The notes under the pieces are model-generated. The model made no database searches, had not been told where the DNA came from, and saw only the letters and a list, made by a program, of their open reading frames with translations. From Streptomyces roseolilacinus (GTDB taxonomy: Bacteria; Actinomycetota; Actinomycetes; Streptomycetales; Streptomycetaceae), in NCBI RefSeq assembly GCF_014649335.1, contig NZ_BMSV01000014.1:55405-119404 (forward strand): 64,000 nt of DNA, given 5' to 3'. Shown here one piece after another: positions 33,303-41,492 of the stretch. Position 1 is the first letter of the stretch. The number at the start of each line of letters is the position of its first letter. A program made the position numbers and the translations under genes.

Positions 33303-33334
33303 CTAACTTCCCGAAAGCGCAACCGAACAGTTAG
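33303..33334. promoter_or_regulatory. Possible HxlR operator
   Basis: CTAACT at 33303-33308 and its inverse AGTTAG at 33329-33334 lie 26-57 bases before the regulator start, in the gap shared with the reductase remnant. The spacing (20 bases) would place the half-sites about two and a half helical turns apart. A nested AGCGC/GCGCT pair also occurs. Self-regulation by the HxlR protein is inferred. Confidence 0.35.
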
Positions 33335-33359
33335 CGCTGCGGGGAGTATGGTGAGTTTC

Positions 33360-33773
33360 ATGACGGAAGTGGCAGCGGCGGATGTGACGTGCGACGGGGA
33401 GCCCTCCTTCGACGCGTTCGCGAGGTACTGCCCGTCCCGCGGCACGCTGGAGCACGTGACCGGCCGCTGGGGCGGCCTCACCCTGGGCGCGCTGTACGAG
33501 GGCAGCCTCCGCTTCAACGAGTTGCGCAGGCGGGTGGACGGCGTCAGCGAGAAGATGCTCTCGCAGACGCTGCACGCACTGGAGCGCGACGGGCTGGTGC
33601 ACCGGGAGGCGCAGCCGACGAACCCCCCGCGCGTCGACTACGAGCTGACGCCGCTCGGCCGGGAGGTCGCGGAGCGGCTGCTGGGCCTCATCCACCTGCT
33701 GGAGGGCCGGATGCCGCAGGTCCTCGCGGCGCGCGAGCGGTACGACGCGGCGCGCGGCGGCGCCTCCGCGTGA
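33360..33773 (+). CDS. HxlR family winged-helix transcriptional regulator
   Basis: A 137-residue HxlR-type regulator. The domain covers nearly the whole protein: TLEHVTGRWGGLTLGALYEG, RFNELRRRVDGVSEKMLSQT and LHALERDGLVHREAQP, then DYELTPLGREVAERLL. Two Cys residues (ADVTC near residue 9, ARYC near residue 23) could sense electrophiles as in YodB/QorR-type members. ATG at 33360 is used; ATG at 33348 is in frame and would add four residues. It is divergent from a decayed flavin-reductase remnant, the usual target of such regulators, so its present regulon is unclear. Confidence 0.9.
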   Translation: MTEVAAADVTCDGEPSFDAFARYCPSRGTLEHVTGRWGGLTLGALYEGSLRFNELRRRVDGVSEKMLSQTLHALERDGLVHREAQPTNPPRVDYELTPLGREVAERLLGLIHLLEGRMPQVLAARERYDAARGGASA

Positions 33774-33860
33774 CGGGGGCGGCGCCGCCCGGGGCACGCG
33801 CCGCGGGGCGGCGGGCCCGTGCCGTGCAGCGGCGGGAACGCCCCGCGGGACGGCGGGTGC

Positions 33861-34730
33861 TCAGGCGCGGGGCACCGTCGGGCGGGGCGGGCGCTGGCAG
33901 CGGGGGCAGAAGTAGCTGGACCGGTTCATCCACGGACGGCGGCGCACCGGGGTGCCGCAGCGCCGGCAGGGCTCGCCCTCGCGTCCGTACGCGTCGAGCG
34001 ACCGGTCGAAGTAGCCGGACTCGCCGTTCACGTTGACGTACAGGCTGTCGAAGCTGGTCCCGCCGACCGCGAGGGCCGCGTTCATCACGTCCCGGACGTG
34101 GCCGAGCAGCTCGTACGAGCGGGGCCGGGTGAACAGGGCGGTCGGGCGGTCGTAGTGGAGGCGGGAGCGCCACAGCGCCTCGTCCGCGTAGATGTTGCCG
34201 ACGCCGCTGATCAGGCTCTGGTCGAGCAGGGCGCGCTTGATGGTGGTGCGGCGCAGCCGCAGTGCCGCGTGGAAGGCGGCGTCGTCGAACTCCGGGTCCA
34301 GCGGGTCGCGGGCGATGTGCGCGATGACGTCGGGCAGTCCGTCGGGGGTGTTGTCGTGGAGGGACAGCCCGCCGAAGGTGCGCTGGTCGACGAAGCGCAG
34401 CTCGGTGCCGAGGGCGTCGTCGAAGCGTATGCGGATGCGCAGGTGCTTCTCGTCGGGGGCGCTCTCGGGCTGGACGAGGAGCTGGCCGCTCATGCCGAGG
34501 TGCCCGAGGACGGAGGCGTCGGTGTCGTCGAGCGGCAGCCACAGGTACTTGCCGCGCCGCCGCGCGACGCCGACGCGGTGCCCGGTGAGGCGCGCCGCGA
34601 AGTCGGGTCCGCCTCCGAGGTGCCGCCGTACGGCACGCGGGTGCAGCACCTCGACGGCGGCGACGGTACGCCCGCTCACCCAGCGTTCGAGACCCCGCCG
34701 GACGACTTCGACCTCGGGCAACTCGGGCAC
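33861..34730 (-). CDS. mutM: Formamidopyrimidine-DNA glycosylase
   Basis: A 289-residue bifunctional glycosylase/AP lyase that removes 8-oxoguanine and FaPy lesions. The catalytic N-terminus PELPEVEVVRRGLERWV supplies Pro2 and Glu3. The conserved Lys is in RRRGKYLWLPL. The helix-two-turn-helix motif is LLDQSLISGVGNIYADEALW. The C-terminal zinc finger has four Cys (GEPCRRCGTP ... SYFCPRCQRP). The start is GTG at 34730, the only position that exposes Pro2 after removal of the initiator Met. It lies downstream of rnc across a very strong hairpin, so co-transcription with rnc is limited. Confidence 0.97.
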   Translation of the reverse strand: MPELPEVEVVRRGLERWVSGRTVAAVEVLHPRAVRRHLGGGPDFAARLTGHRVGVARRRGKYLWLPLDDTDASVLGHLGMSGQLLVQPESAPDEKHLRIRIRFDDALGTELRFVDQRTFGGLSLHDNTPDGLPDVIAHIARDPLDPEFDDAAFHAALRLRRTTIKRALLDQSLISGVGNIYADEALWRSRLHYDRPTALFTRPRSYELLGHVRDVMNAALAVGGTSFDSLYVNVNGESGYFDRSLDAYGREGEPCRRCGTPVRRRPWMNRSSYFCPRCQRPPRPTVPRA

Positions 34731-34779
34731 GGCACTCCTCGTGTCGGGGAACGGTGGGGCGACGGGGCGGGAACGTGGG

Positions 34780-34824
34780 CGCGCCCCCGGCGGCCGCCCG
34801 GGCGGGGCGGCCGCCGGGGGCGCG
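34780..34824 (-). terminator. Long hairpin between rnc and mutM
   Basis: A perfect 19-bp GC-only stem (34780-34798 with 34806-34824) with a 7-base loop, 72 bases past the rnc stop on the minus strand and 50 bases before the mutM start. It probably ends the yceD-rpmF-rnc unit. As a long duplex it might also be an RNase III substrate. Confidence 0.7.
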
Positions 34825-34895
34825 GCGGAACACGGGTCCGGGCTGCGGGCCGGGCCCGGCGGGTGACCCCGCCCGGCCCTGCCCGGTCCCGGGCG

Positions 34896-35780
34896 TCAGA
34901 CCGACGTCGAGTCGGCCGTCGCCGATTCGGCCGGCGCCGATTCGACCGGCGCTGAGTCGACCGCCGTCGGGGAGGTCGGGGCCTTCGTGACCGCGGTCTC
35001 CGTGACCGCGGCCGTCGCGGCCTCCTTCGCCGCCGCCTCGCGTTCGTCGGCGGCCGCGCGGATGGCGCGCCACGCGGACTCCGCCGCCTGCTGCTCCGCC
35101 TCCTTCTTGCTGCGGCCGGTGCCGGTGCCGTACGAGACACCACCGACGCGGGCAGCAGCAGTGAAGGTCTTCTCGTGGTCCGGGCCCGTCTCGGTGACGA
35201 GGTACTCCGGCACACCGAGACCCTCGGCCGCGGTCAGTTCCTGGAGGCTGGTCTTCCAGTCCAGGCCCGCACCGAGGTTCGAGGACTTCTCGATCAACGG
35301 GTCGAAGAGCCGGTGGACCAGCTCGGACGCCGCCTCGAGTCCCCGGTCGAGGTAGACCGCGCCGATCACCGCTTCGAGGGTGTCGGCGAGGATGGATGCC
35401 TTGTCCCGGCCGCCCGTGCCCTCTTCACCGCGGCCGAGCCGGATGAAGGAGCCCAGGTCGAGCCCACGGCCGACCTCCGCCAGCGCACGCGAGTTGACCA
35501 CCGCGGCCCGCAACTTGGCCAGCTGGCCTTCGGGCAGGTCGGGGTGGGTGCGGTACAGCGTGTCCGTGACCACCAGGCCGAGCACGGAGTCCCCGAGGAA
35601 CTCCAGCCGCTCGTTGGTGGGCAGACCGCCGTTCTCGTACGCGTACGAACGGTGGGTCAGCGCACGCACCAGAAGGGCGGACTCGACCTGGTAGCCGAGC
35701 CGCCCTTCCAGAAGCGTGTGGGACGAGGCCGTGTTCTCCGCCTGCTTCCTGGCGTCATCCGCCGTTTTGTGGCTAGACAC
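34896..35780 (-). CDS. rnc: Ribonuclease III
   Basis: A 294-residue double-strand-specific RNase that processes rRNA precursors; in Streptomyces it also affects antibiotic production (absB). The signature ERLEFLGDSVLGLVVTDTLY and the second metal site (ASILADTLEAVIGAVYLDRG) form the catalytic domain (about residues 15-160). The double-stranded RNA-binding domain follows (DWKTSLQELTAAEGLGVPEY, ARVGGVSYGTGTGRSKKEAE). The C-terminal ~55 residues are a low-complexity Ala/Thr/Glu/Ser tail. GTG at 35780 (MSSHKTADDAR) is preferred because GAGAGG precedes it; a GTG at 35792 is possible. It follows rpmF after 19 bases. Confidence 0.96.
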   Translation of the reverse strand: MSSHKTADDARKQAENTASSHTLLEGRLGYQVESALLVRALTHRSYAYENGGLPTNERLEFLGDSVLGLVVTDTLYRTHPDLPEGQLAKLRAAVVNSRALAEVGRGLDLGSFIRLGRGEEGTGGRDKASILADTLEAVIGAVYLDRGLEAASELVHRLFDPLIEKSSNLGAGLDWKTSLQELTAAEGLGVPEYLVTETGPDHEKTFTAAARVGGVSYGTGTGRSKKEAEQQAAESAWRAIRAAADEREAAAKEAATAAVTETAVTKAPTSPTAVDSAPVESAPAESATADSTSV

Positions 35781-35799
35781 GGTGCCTCTCACCAGCCGC

Positions 35800-35973
35800 T
35801 CAGACCGCGAGGACCTGGCGCTTGTTGTACGTGCCGCAGCTGGGGCACGCGATGTGCTGCTGCTTCGGCTCCTGGCAACGCTCGCACGAAACCAGGGTGG
35901 GGACCGCAGCCTTCCACTGCGACCGGCGGTGGCGCGTGTTGCTGCGCGACATCTTCCGCTTCGGAACAGCCAC
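35800..35973 (-). CDS. rpmF: 50S ribosomal protein L32, zinc-binding form
   Basis: A 57-residue L32 starting AVPKRKMSRSNTRHRRSQWK. Two CxxC pairs (VSCERCQEPK and IACPSCGTYN) show the zinc-binding (C+) form. Streptomycetes usually also carry a zinc-free paralogue used under zinc starvation; that copy is not in this window. GTG at 35973 has GGAG 8 bases upstream and begins two bases after the yceD stop. The yceD-rpmF-rnc order is the conserved bacterial arrangement. Confidence 0.97.
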   Translation of the reverse strand: MAVPKRKMSRSNTRHRRSQWKAAVPTLVSCERCQEPKQQHIACPSCGTYNKRQVLAV

Positions 35974-35975
35974 GG

Positions 35976-36611
35976 CTACTTCTCCTGCTTCTCGTCGACG
36001 CCCGGTTCGGCGCCGCTCATGTCGTCCTTCTCGTCGGTCCCGAGTGAACCGGCGAGTCCCTGCAGTGCCGCCCAACGAATGTCGACGGCGTCATGGTGGT
36101 GGTCCGGGTCGTCGTTCAGGTTGACCCCGCACTCGGGGCACAGTCCCGCACAGTCCTCCCGGCACACCGGCTGCATCGGCAGTGCGAGCACCACCGCGTC
36201 ACGCAGCACGGGTTCGAGGTCGAACATGCCGTCCTCGAGGGGAATGACGTCCTCGTCGTCCTCGGCATCGTCGCCCGATGCCGCGTGGCGGCCCCGGTCG
36301 TCGGTGTCGGGGTACGAGAACATCTCCTGGAAGTCCGCCGCGACCTCTCGGCGCAGCGGCTCCAGACACCTTACGCACTCCCCCTCGGCCGACGCACGGG
36401 CGGTGCCCGTGACGAGCACCCCTTCCATGACCGACTCGAGACGGAGTTCGAGCTCGACGGGCGAGCCCTCCGGTACGCCGATGACCCCGTCGAGACCGAG
36501 GTCGGCGGGGGCCGCCACCTCGCGGGTGAGCCGCTGGAGGGCACCGGGACGCCGCCCCAGCTCGTGCGTGTCGAACACGAGGGGGTTGCGGTGGTCGAGG
36601 CGCGTACTCAG
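35976..36611 (-). CDS. yceD: YceD/DUF177 family protein, probable CTG start
   Basis: A 211-residue DUF177 (YceD) protein, a family linked to 23S rRNA accumulation in bacteria and chloroplasts. The conserved start RLDHRNPLVFDTHELGRRPG and the Cys cluster ECVRCLEPLRREV, then PVCREDCAGLCPECGVNLND, are intact. No ATG, GTG or TTG stands at the natural start. The in-frame codon four bases after the ribosome site AGGAAG is CTG (36611-36609), immediately before STRLDHRNP. A TTG at 36740 would add 43 unconserved residues. The gene ends two bases before rpmF, and the pair is conserved across bacteria. Confidence 0.88.
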   Translation of the reverse strand: MSTRLDHRNPLVFDTHELGRRPGALQRLTREVAAPADLGLDGVIGVPEGSPVELELRLESVMEGVLVTGTARASAEGECVRCLEPLRREVAADFQEMFSYPDTDDRGRHAASGDDAEDDEDVIPLEDGMFDLEPVLRDAVVLALPMQPVCREDCAGLCPECGVNLNDDPDHHHDAVDIRWAALQGLAGSLGTDEKDDMSGAEPGVDEKQEK

Positions 36612-36783
36612 GGCTCTTCCTGCTTTCGGGATCGAGAGGGGGCCGCACCGTCCGTGCCGTAGGGCGAAGCGGGCAGCCAGGATCGCGGACGTACTCGCGA
36701 CCGAACAGCCAGGATACTGGACGCTTCGCCCAAGGCCCAATCGGGCCGGTCGCGACCCCGCGCCGACCGGCCGCGGGCCGGGG

Positions 36784-37899
36784 TCAGTGGCCGTGGCCCT
36801 GCTCGTAGCGGCGCAGCTGCTCCAGGTCGATCATGCTCGTGTCGAAGAAGCTGGTCTCGTCGAGCGCCGCCGCCTGCTGGTGCGGCACCTGCGGGGCCTG
36901 GGGCGCGGCCTGCGGCTGCTGGTAGGCGTACGGGTCGGGCTGGGCGCCGTAGCCCTGACCGTAGCCGCCCTGGTCGTAGCCGCCCTGGTCGTAGCCGCCC
37001 TGGTCGTAGGCCTGCTGGTGGTACGCGTAGGGGTCCTGCTGGTAGGCGTAGGCGTCCTGGGGCTGCTGCGCCGGGTAGCCGTACGGGTCCGGCTGCTGCG
37101 CGGGCGGCGGCGGGGCCTGCCGGGGCGCCGGCGGGGCCTGCTGCGGGACGGCGGGGGCCGGCTGGGGGTCGGCGAGCTCGGCGAGGCCCGCCAGGTAGTC
37201 GGCGTCGCTCGTGTGCAGCTGCTGCGGGCCCGCGGCGTCCTGCGCGGCCATGTGCTCGCCGAGGGCGTCCGTGGCGGTCCGCCCGTGGAGCTTCTGGCGG
37301 CCGCGGCCGACGGCCTCCAGCGTCTTGCTGAGGACCGCCTCGAAGGCGCTCAGCTTGGCGTCCACGTACGCGTCGGCGCGCTGGACGAGGGTCTGCGGGT
37401 CGGAGCTGTACTCGGGGGCGTCCTCGTCGGCGTACCCCTGCTCGTCGAGGCCCGGGCCGCGGCCGAGGAGCTTCTCGCGGCCCCGGTCGACGGAGCCGAT
37501 GGTCTTGGTGAGGACGACCTCGAAGTTGGCGAGCTTGGAGTCGACGTAGTCGTCGGCCTCGGCCCGGATCTCCTCGGCCTCCCGGCGGGCCTCCCCGAGG
37601 ATCCGGTCGGCCTCCTCCTGGGCCTGGCGGGCGACCTGGCTGTCGGAGATCAGGGAGCCGCGCTCGGTGTGGGCGGCCTCGATGATCCGCTCGGCCTCCC
37701 GGCGGGCCTCCTCGACCAGTTGCTCGCGGCCGCCGATCAGCTCCTGGGCCTGGGCGAGGGAGCCGGGGAGGGCCTGGCGGACCTCTTCCAGCATCGCGAG
37801 CAGGGCGGCGCGGTTCACCACGCAGGAGGCCGACATGGGCATGGAACGGGCGTTGCCGACCGCCTCGACGATGTCGTCGAGCTTCTTCTGCACGTCCAC
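36784..37899 (-). CDS. DivIVA-like / cell division initiation coiled-coil protein
   Basis: A 371-residue protein whose N-terminal two-thirds is a long coiled coil. It starts MDVQKKLDDIVEAVGNARSM and continues QAQELIGGREQLVEEARREA and RILGEARREAEEIRAEADDY. Two similar DAYVDSKLxxFEVVLxKTxxxVxRGR segments (about residues 118-140 and 180-205) are internal repeats. The C-terminal part is Gln/Tyr/Pro/Ala-rich with four DQGGY-type repeats. It resembles the streptomycete cell division initiation family (DivIVA/F0 subunit b-like helix). No membrane segment is seen. GTG at 37899 was chosen from family length. It precedes yceD in the same orientation. Role in polar growth is inferred only. Confidence 0.82.
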   Translation of the reverse strand: MDVQKKLDDIVEAVGNARSMPMSASCVVNRAALLAMLEEVRQALPGSLAQAQELIGGREQLVEEARREAERIIEAAHTERGSLISDSQVARQAQEEADRILGEARREAEEIRAEADDYVDSKLANFEVVLTKTIGSVDRGREKLLGRGPGLDEQGYADEDAPEYSSDPQTLVQRADAYVDAKLSAFEAVLSKTLEAVGRGRQKLHGRTATDALGEHMAAQDAAGPQQLHTSDADYLAGLAELADPQPAPAVPQQAPPAPRQAPPPPAQQPDPYGYPAQQPQDAYAYQQDPYAYHQQAYDQGGYDQGGYDQGGYGQGYGAQPDPYAYQQPQAAPQAPQVPHQQAAALDETSFFDTSMIDLEQLRRYEQGHGH

Positions 37900-38034
37900 C
37901 GTGTGCTCGCCACTCTCTACAGCCGGATGGGAAGACGGACGGAACGACTGTACGGCCAGTCGGGCCCCGTCCGACACCGATCCCCCGGGCCCGGCCTCCC
38001 CCGTTCGGGGCACTTCCGACGAACCGTCAGGAGG

Positions 38035-38544
38035 TCACTTCTCGCGGAGCCGTGCGGCCAGCGCCTCGTGCACGATCGGCGGCAGCAGGTGCGAGACGTC
38101 GCCGCCCCACGCGGCGACCTCCTTGACCAGCGAGGAGGAGAGGAAGCTGTACGTGGGGTTGGTCGGCACGAACAGCGTCTCGACGCCCGTGAGGCCGTTG
38201 TTCATCTGGGCCATCTGGAGCTCGTAGTCGAAGTCGCTGACCGCGCGCAGGCCCTTCACGATGGCCGGGATGCCGCGCTCCTTGCAGAAGTCGACGAGGA
38301 GGCCGTGGTGCGACTCGACCACGACGTTGTCGTACTCGGCGGTGACCCGGCGGATGAGGTCCATCCGCTCCTCGACGGTGAACAGGCCCTGCTTGGATTT
38401 GTTGATCATCACGGCCACGTGCACGACGTCGTACAGCTTGGAGGCGCGGGCGATGATGTCGAGGTGTCCGTTGGTGATGGGGTCGAACGACCCCGGACAG
38501 ACTGCTCGGCGCAACTGAAGTCCCTCGCTCTCCGGTCCGGTCAT
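38035..38544 (-). CDS. coaD: Phosphopantetheine adenylyltransferase
   Basis: A 169-residue enzyme of coenzyme A synthesis that adenylylates 4'-phosphopantetheine. The nucleotidyltransferase motif CPGSFDPITNGHLDIIARAS carries the GHLD signature. The C-terminal substrate loop reads PTNPTYSFLSSSLVKEVA. The ATG at 38544 overlaps the rsmD stop by four bases (ATGA), giving the widespread rsmD-coaD pair. A longer in-frame start exists in the Arg-rich region upstream but would overlap rsmD heavily and is unlikely. Confidence 0.97.
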   Translation of the reverse strand: MTGPESEGLQLRRAVCPGSFDPITNGHLDIIARASKLYDVVHVAVMINKSKQGLFTVEERMDLIRRVTAEYDNVVVESHHGLLVDFCKERGIPAIVKGLRAVSDFDYELQMAQMNNGLTGVETLFVPTNPTYSFLSSSLVKEVAAWGGDVSHLLPPIVHEALAARLREK

Positions 38545-39125
38545 GGTGCGTCTTCGCACGTAGAGGCGGCGCGACCGTACCAAAACGTTCCCTCGCCGTA
38601 GCGACGGGCCCGCAACGGCTCGAACCCCTCCGGCCAACCGAATTCCCCGCCTCTGGTGCTGCGCTCCACGGTGACGAGGGCGTCCGCCGCGAGCCAGCCC
38701 TGGAGGCGGAGTGTGAGGAGTATCTCGCGAAGATCGTCGTCGGAGACGGCGTACGGCGGGTCGAGGAAGACCGCGTCGTACGGCTCGGCGGGCGCGGGTC
38801 CCGCGACGACCTGCTCGGCCCGGCCGGCGCGGACCTCGGCGCCGGGCAGGCCGAGCGCGCGGACGTTCTCGCGGACCGTGCGGGCGGCGCGGGCGTCGGC
38901 CTCGACGAGGAGGGCGTGCACGGCGCCCCGCGACAGGGCCTCCAGGCCGACCGCGCCGGACCCGGCGTACAGGTCGGCGACGCGGATGCCGTCGAGCGTG
39001 CCCAGGAGCGACTGCCAGGTGGAGAACAGGCCCTCGCGCGCCCGGTCCGAGGTGGGGCGGGTGCCGTTGCCCGGCGGCACGGCCAGGCGGCGTCCACCGG
39101 CCGCTCCGGCGATCACGCGGGTCAT
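38541..39125 (-). CDS. rsmD: 16S rRNA (guanine-966-N2)-methyltransferase RsmD
   Basis: A 194-residue SAM-dependent rRNA methyltransferase. The SAM motif is VADLYAGSGAVGLEALSRGA and the catalytic N-methylation motif is VFLDPPYAVSDDD (DPPY). The family N-terminus TRVIAGAAGGRRLAVPPGNG follows the ATG at 39125, which has AAGGAC four bases upstream. It is coupled to coaD through an ATGA overlap. It is 70 bases downstream of recG. Confidence 0.96.
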   Translation of the reverse strand: MTRVIAGAAGGRRLAVPPGNGTRPTSDRAREGLFSTWQSLLGTLDGIRVADLYAGSGAVGLEALSRGAVHALLVEADARAARTVRENVRALGLPGAEVRAGRAEQVVAGPAPAEPYDAVFLDPPYAVSDDDLREILLTLRLQGWLAADALVTVERSTRGGEFGWPEGFEPLRARRYGEGTFWYGRAASTCEDAP

Positions 39126-39195
39126 GTCAGTCCTTGTCGGTCGTTCGCGGGTTTGCCTCGACTCCACGATATGGGCCGGTGGGGCCGGTGGGGCG

Positions 39196-41391
39196 TCACC
39201 CCTTCTCCAGGTACTGCTCGCGTTCCGCGTCGAGCAGCGCGTCGAGTGCCGTGCGCAGCTCCGGCAGGTGCTCCAGGTCGGGGTCGGCGGCGACCACCGC
39301 GGTGGCCTCGGCGCGGGCGGCGGCGATGACCTCCTCGTCCTCGATGACGGTGAGCACGCGCAGGGAGGAGCGGGCGCCGGACTGGGCCTGGCCGAGGACG
39401 TCGCCCTCGCGGCGCTGTTCGAGGTCGATGCGGGAGAGTTCGAAGCCGTCCAGGGTGGCGGCGACGGCGGCCAGCCGCTGCCGGGCGGGGGCGGCCTCGG
39501 GCATCTCGGTGACCAGGAGGCACAGTCCGGGCGCGGAGCCGCGGCCGACCCGGCCGCGCAGCTGGTGCAGCTGGGACACGCCGAACCGGTCCGCGTCCAT
39601 GATCACCATGGCGGTGGCGTTGGGGACGTTGACGCCGACCTCGATGACGGTGGTCGCGACCAGCACGTCGACCTCGCCGGCGGCGAAGCGGCGCATGACG
39701 GCGTCCTTGTCGTCGGGGTGCATCCTGCCGTGCAGGATCTCCACGCGCAGGCCCGCGAGGGGACCCCGCGCGAGCTGCCCGGCCACGTCGGTGACGGCCA
39801 GGGGCGGCCGCTTCTCGGCGGCGTCCTCGGCGCTCGGGGCCTTCCTCGCCGCGGACCCGCCGTCCCCGGGCTCGTCCTCGTCGTCGCCGATGCGGGGGCA
39901 CACGACGTACGCCTGGTGCCCGCCCTCGACCTCCTCGCGGACGCGCTCCCAGGCGCGGGCGAGGAAGTGCGGCTTGTCCTGGGCGGGAACGACGTGGGTG
40001 GCGATCGGCGAGCGCCCGGCGGGGAGTTGGTCGAGGACGGAGGTCTCCAGGTCGCCGAAGACGGTCATCGCGACCGTGCGCGGGATGGGCGTGGCGGTCA
40101 TGACCAGCAGGTGGGGCGGCTGCTTGCCCTTGCCCCGCAGGGCGTCGCGCTGCTCGACGCCGAAGCGGTGCTGCTCGTCGACGACGACGAGGCCGAGGTC
40201 GTGGAACCTCACCTTGTCCTCGATCAGGGCGTGCGTGCCGACGACGACGCCCGCCTCGCCCGTGACCAGGTCGAGGAGGGCCTGGCGGCGGGCGGAGGCG
40301 CCCATGGAGCCGGTGAGCAGGACGACCTTGGTGGCGTGTTCGGCGCCGCCGAGCATGCCGCCCTGGGCCAGGTCGCCCATCATCTCGGTGATGGACCGGT
40401 GGTGCTGCTGGGCGAGCACTTCGGTCGGGGCGAGCAGGGCGGCCTGCCCTCCGGCGTCGACGACGGCGAGCATGGCGCGCAGGGCCACCATCGTCTTCCC
40501 GCTGCCGACCTCGCCCTGCAGGAGGCGGTGCATGGGGTGGTCGGTGGCGAGGTCGGCGAAGATCTCCTTGGAGACCGCGCGCTGGCCGTCGGTGAGGGTG
40601 AAGGGCAGGCGGGCGTCGAAGGCGTCGAGGAGGCCGCCGGGGACGGGTTCGCGGGGGACGGCGGGCAGTTGCGTGTCGGCGTACCGGCGGCGGGCGAGGG
40701 CGACCTGGAGGACGAACGCCTCGTCCCACTTGAGCCGTTCGCGGGCGTCGGCGATGTCGGCCTTGGTGCGCGGGCGGTGGATCTTGTGGAGGGCGTCGGG
40801 CAGGTCGGTGAGGCCGCGGCCCTCGCGCAGGGCGGGGGGCAGCGGGTCGACGGCGTCGTGGACGCGCGGCAGGACCGCGTCGACGGCCTTGGCGATCTTC
40901 CAGGACTCGAGCTTGGTGGTGGCCGGGTAGATCGGGATGAGGGCGCCGGCCCAGGTGTCCACCGCCGCGTCGCCGTCGCCGCGCAGCAGTTCGTAGGCGG
41001 GGTGGGCGAGCTGGAGCTGCCGGTTGAAGAGGGACACCTTGCCGGCGAACATGGCGCGCGTGCCCGGCAGGAGGTCCTTGTGCGGCTTGTGGACGCCCTT
41101 GCCGAAGAAGACCAGCCGCAGCCGGCCGCTGCCGTCGGTGATGGTCACCTCCAGCCGCTGGCCGCGGCCCCGCGAGCCGCTGTACGTGTGCAGCCGCGCG
41201 TCCGCGACCTGCGCCACGACCGTGACGTGCTCGTCCAGCGGCAGGTCGGCCAGGGCGGTCAGCTCGCCCCGCTCGGCGTACCGGCGCGGGTAGTGGTGCA
41301 GGAGGTCGCCCGCGGTGTGCAGGTCGAGGGCTTCGGCCATCACCTTGGCCGTGGCCGGTCCGAGGACCTTCTTCAGGGGTTCGCTCAGCAC
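39196..41391 (-). CDS. recG: ATP-dependent DNA helicase RecG
   Basis: A 731-residue branch-migration helicase that regresses stalled forks. The wedge domain is the OB-fold at residues ~60-150 (VTVVAQVADARLHTYSG). Walker A is LLQGEVGSGKTMVALRAMLA, and the DEAD-like box is VVVDEQHRFGVEQRDAL. Motif III is LVMTATPIPRTVAMTVFGD, and motif VI is QLHQLRGRVGRGSAPGL. The start is GTG at 41391 (LSEPLKKVLG) with GGAGGAGG upstream. It follows the DAK-domain gene (101-base gap); the DAK-recG-rsmD-coaD order is conserved in actinobacteria. Confidence 0.97.
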   Translation of the reverse strand: MLSEPLKKVLGPATAKVMAEALDLHTAGDLLHHYPRRYAERGELTALADLPLDEHVTVVAQVADARLHTYSGSRGRGQRLEVTITDGSGRLRLVFFGKGVHKPHKDLLPGTRAMFAGKVSLFNRQLQLAHPAYELLRGDGDAAVDTWAGALIPIYPATTKLESWKIAKAVDAVLPRVHDAVDPLPPALREGRGLTDLPDALHKIHRPRTKADIADARERLKWDEAFVLQVALARRRYADTQLPAVPREPVPGGLLDAFDARLPFTLTDGQRAVSKEIFADLATDHPMHRLLQGEVGSGKTMVALRAMLAVVDAGGQAALLAPTEVLAQQHHRSITEMMGDLAQGGMLGGAEHATKVVLLTGSMGASARRQALLDLVTGEAGVVVGTHALIEDKVRFHDLGLVVVDEQHRFGVEQRDALRGKGKQPPHLLVMTATPIPRTVAMTVFGDLETSVLDQLPAGRSPIATHVVPAQDKPHFLARAWERVREEVEGGHQAYVVCPRIGDDEDEPGDGGSAARKAPSAEDAAEKRPPLAVTDVAGQLARGPLAGLRVEILHGRMHPDDKDAVMRRFAAGEVDVLVATTVIEVGVNVPNATAMVIMDADRFGVSQLHQLRGRVGRGSAPGLCLLVTEMPEAAPARQRLAAVAATLDGFELSRIDLEQRREGDVLGQAQSGARSSLRVLTVIEDEEVIAAARAEATAVVAADPDLEHLPELRTALDALLDAEREQYLEKG

Positions 41392-41492
41392 GGCAGCCTC
41401 CTCCTCCGTACCCCGTCCTGGTCAGAGGTCCATTCCACACCACGCCGCTGACAGCGGGCGGCAACCCGGGCCCCGGCGGCGCCGGGCGCGGG

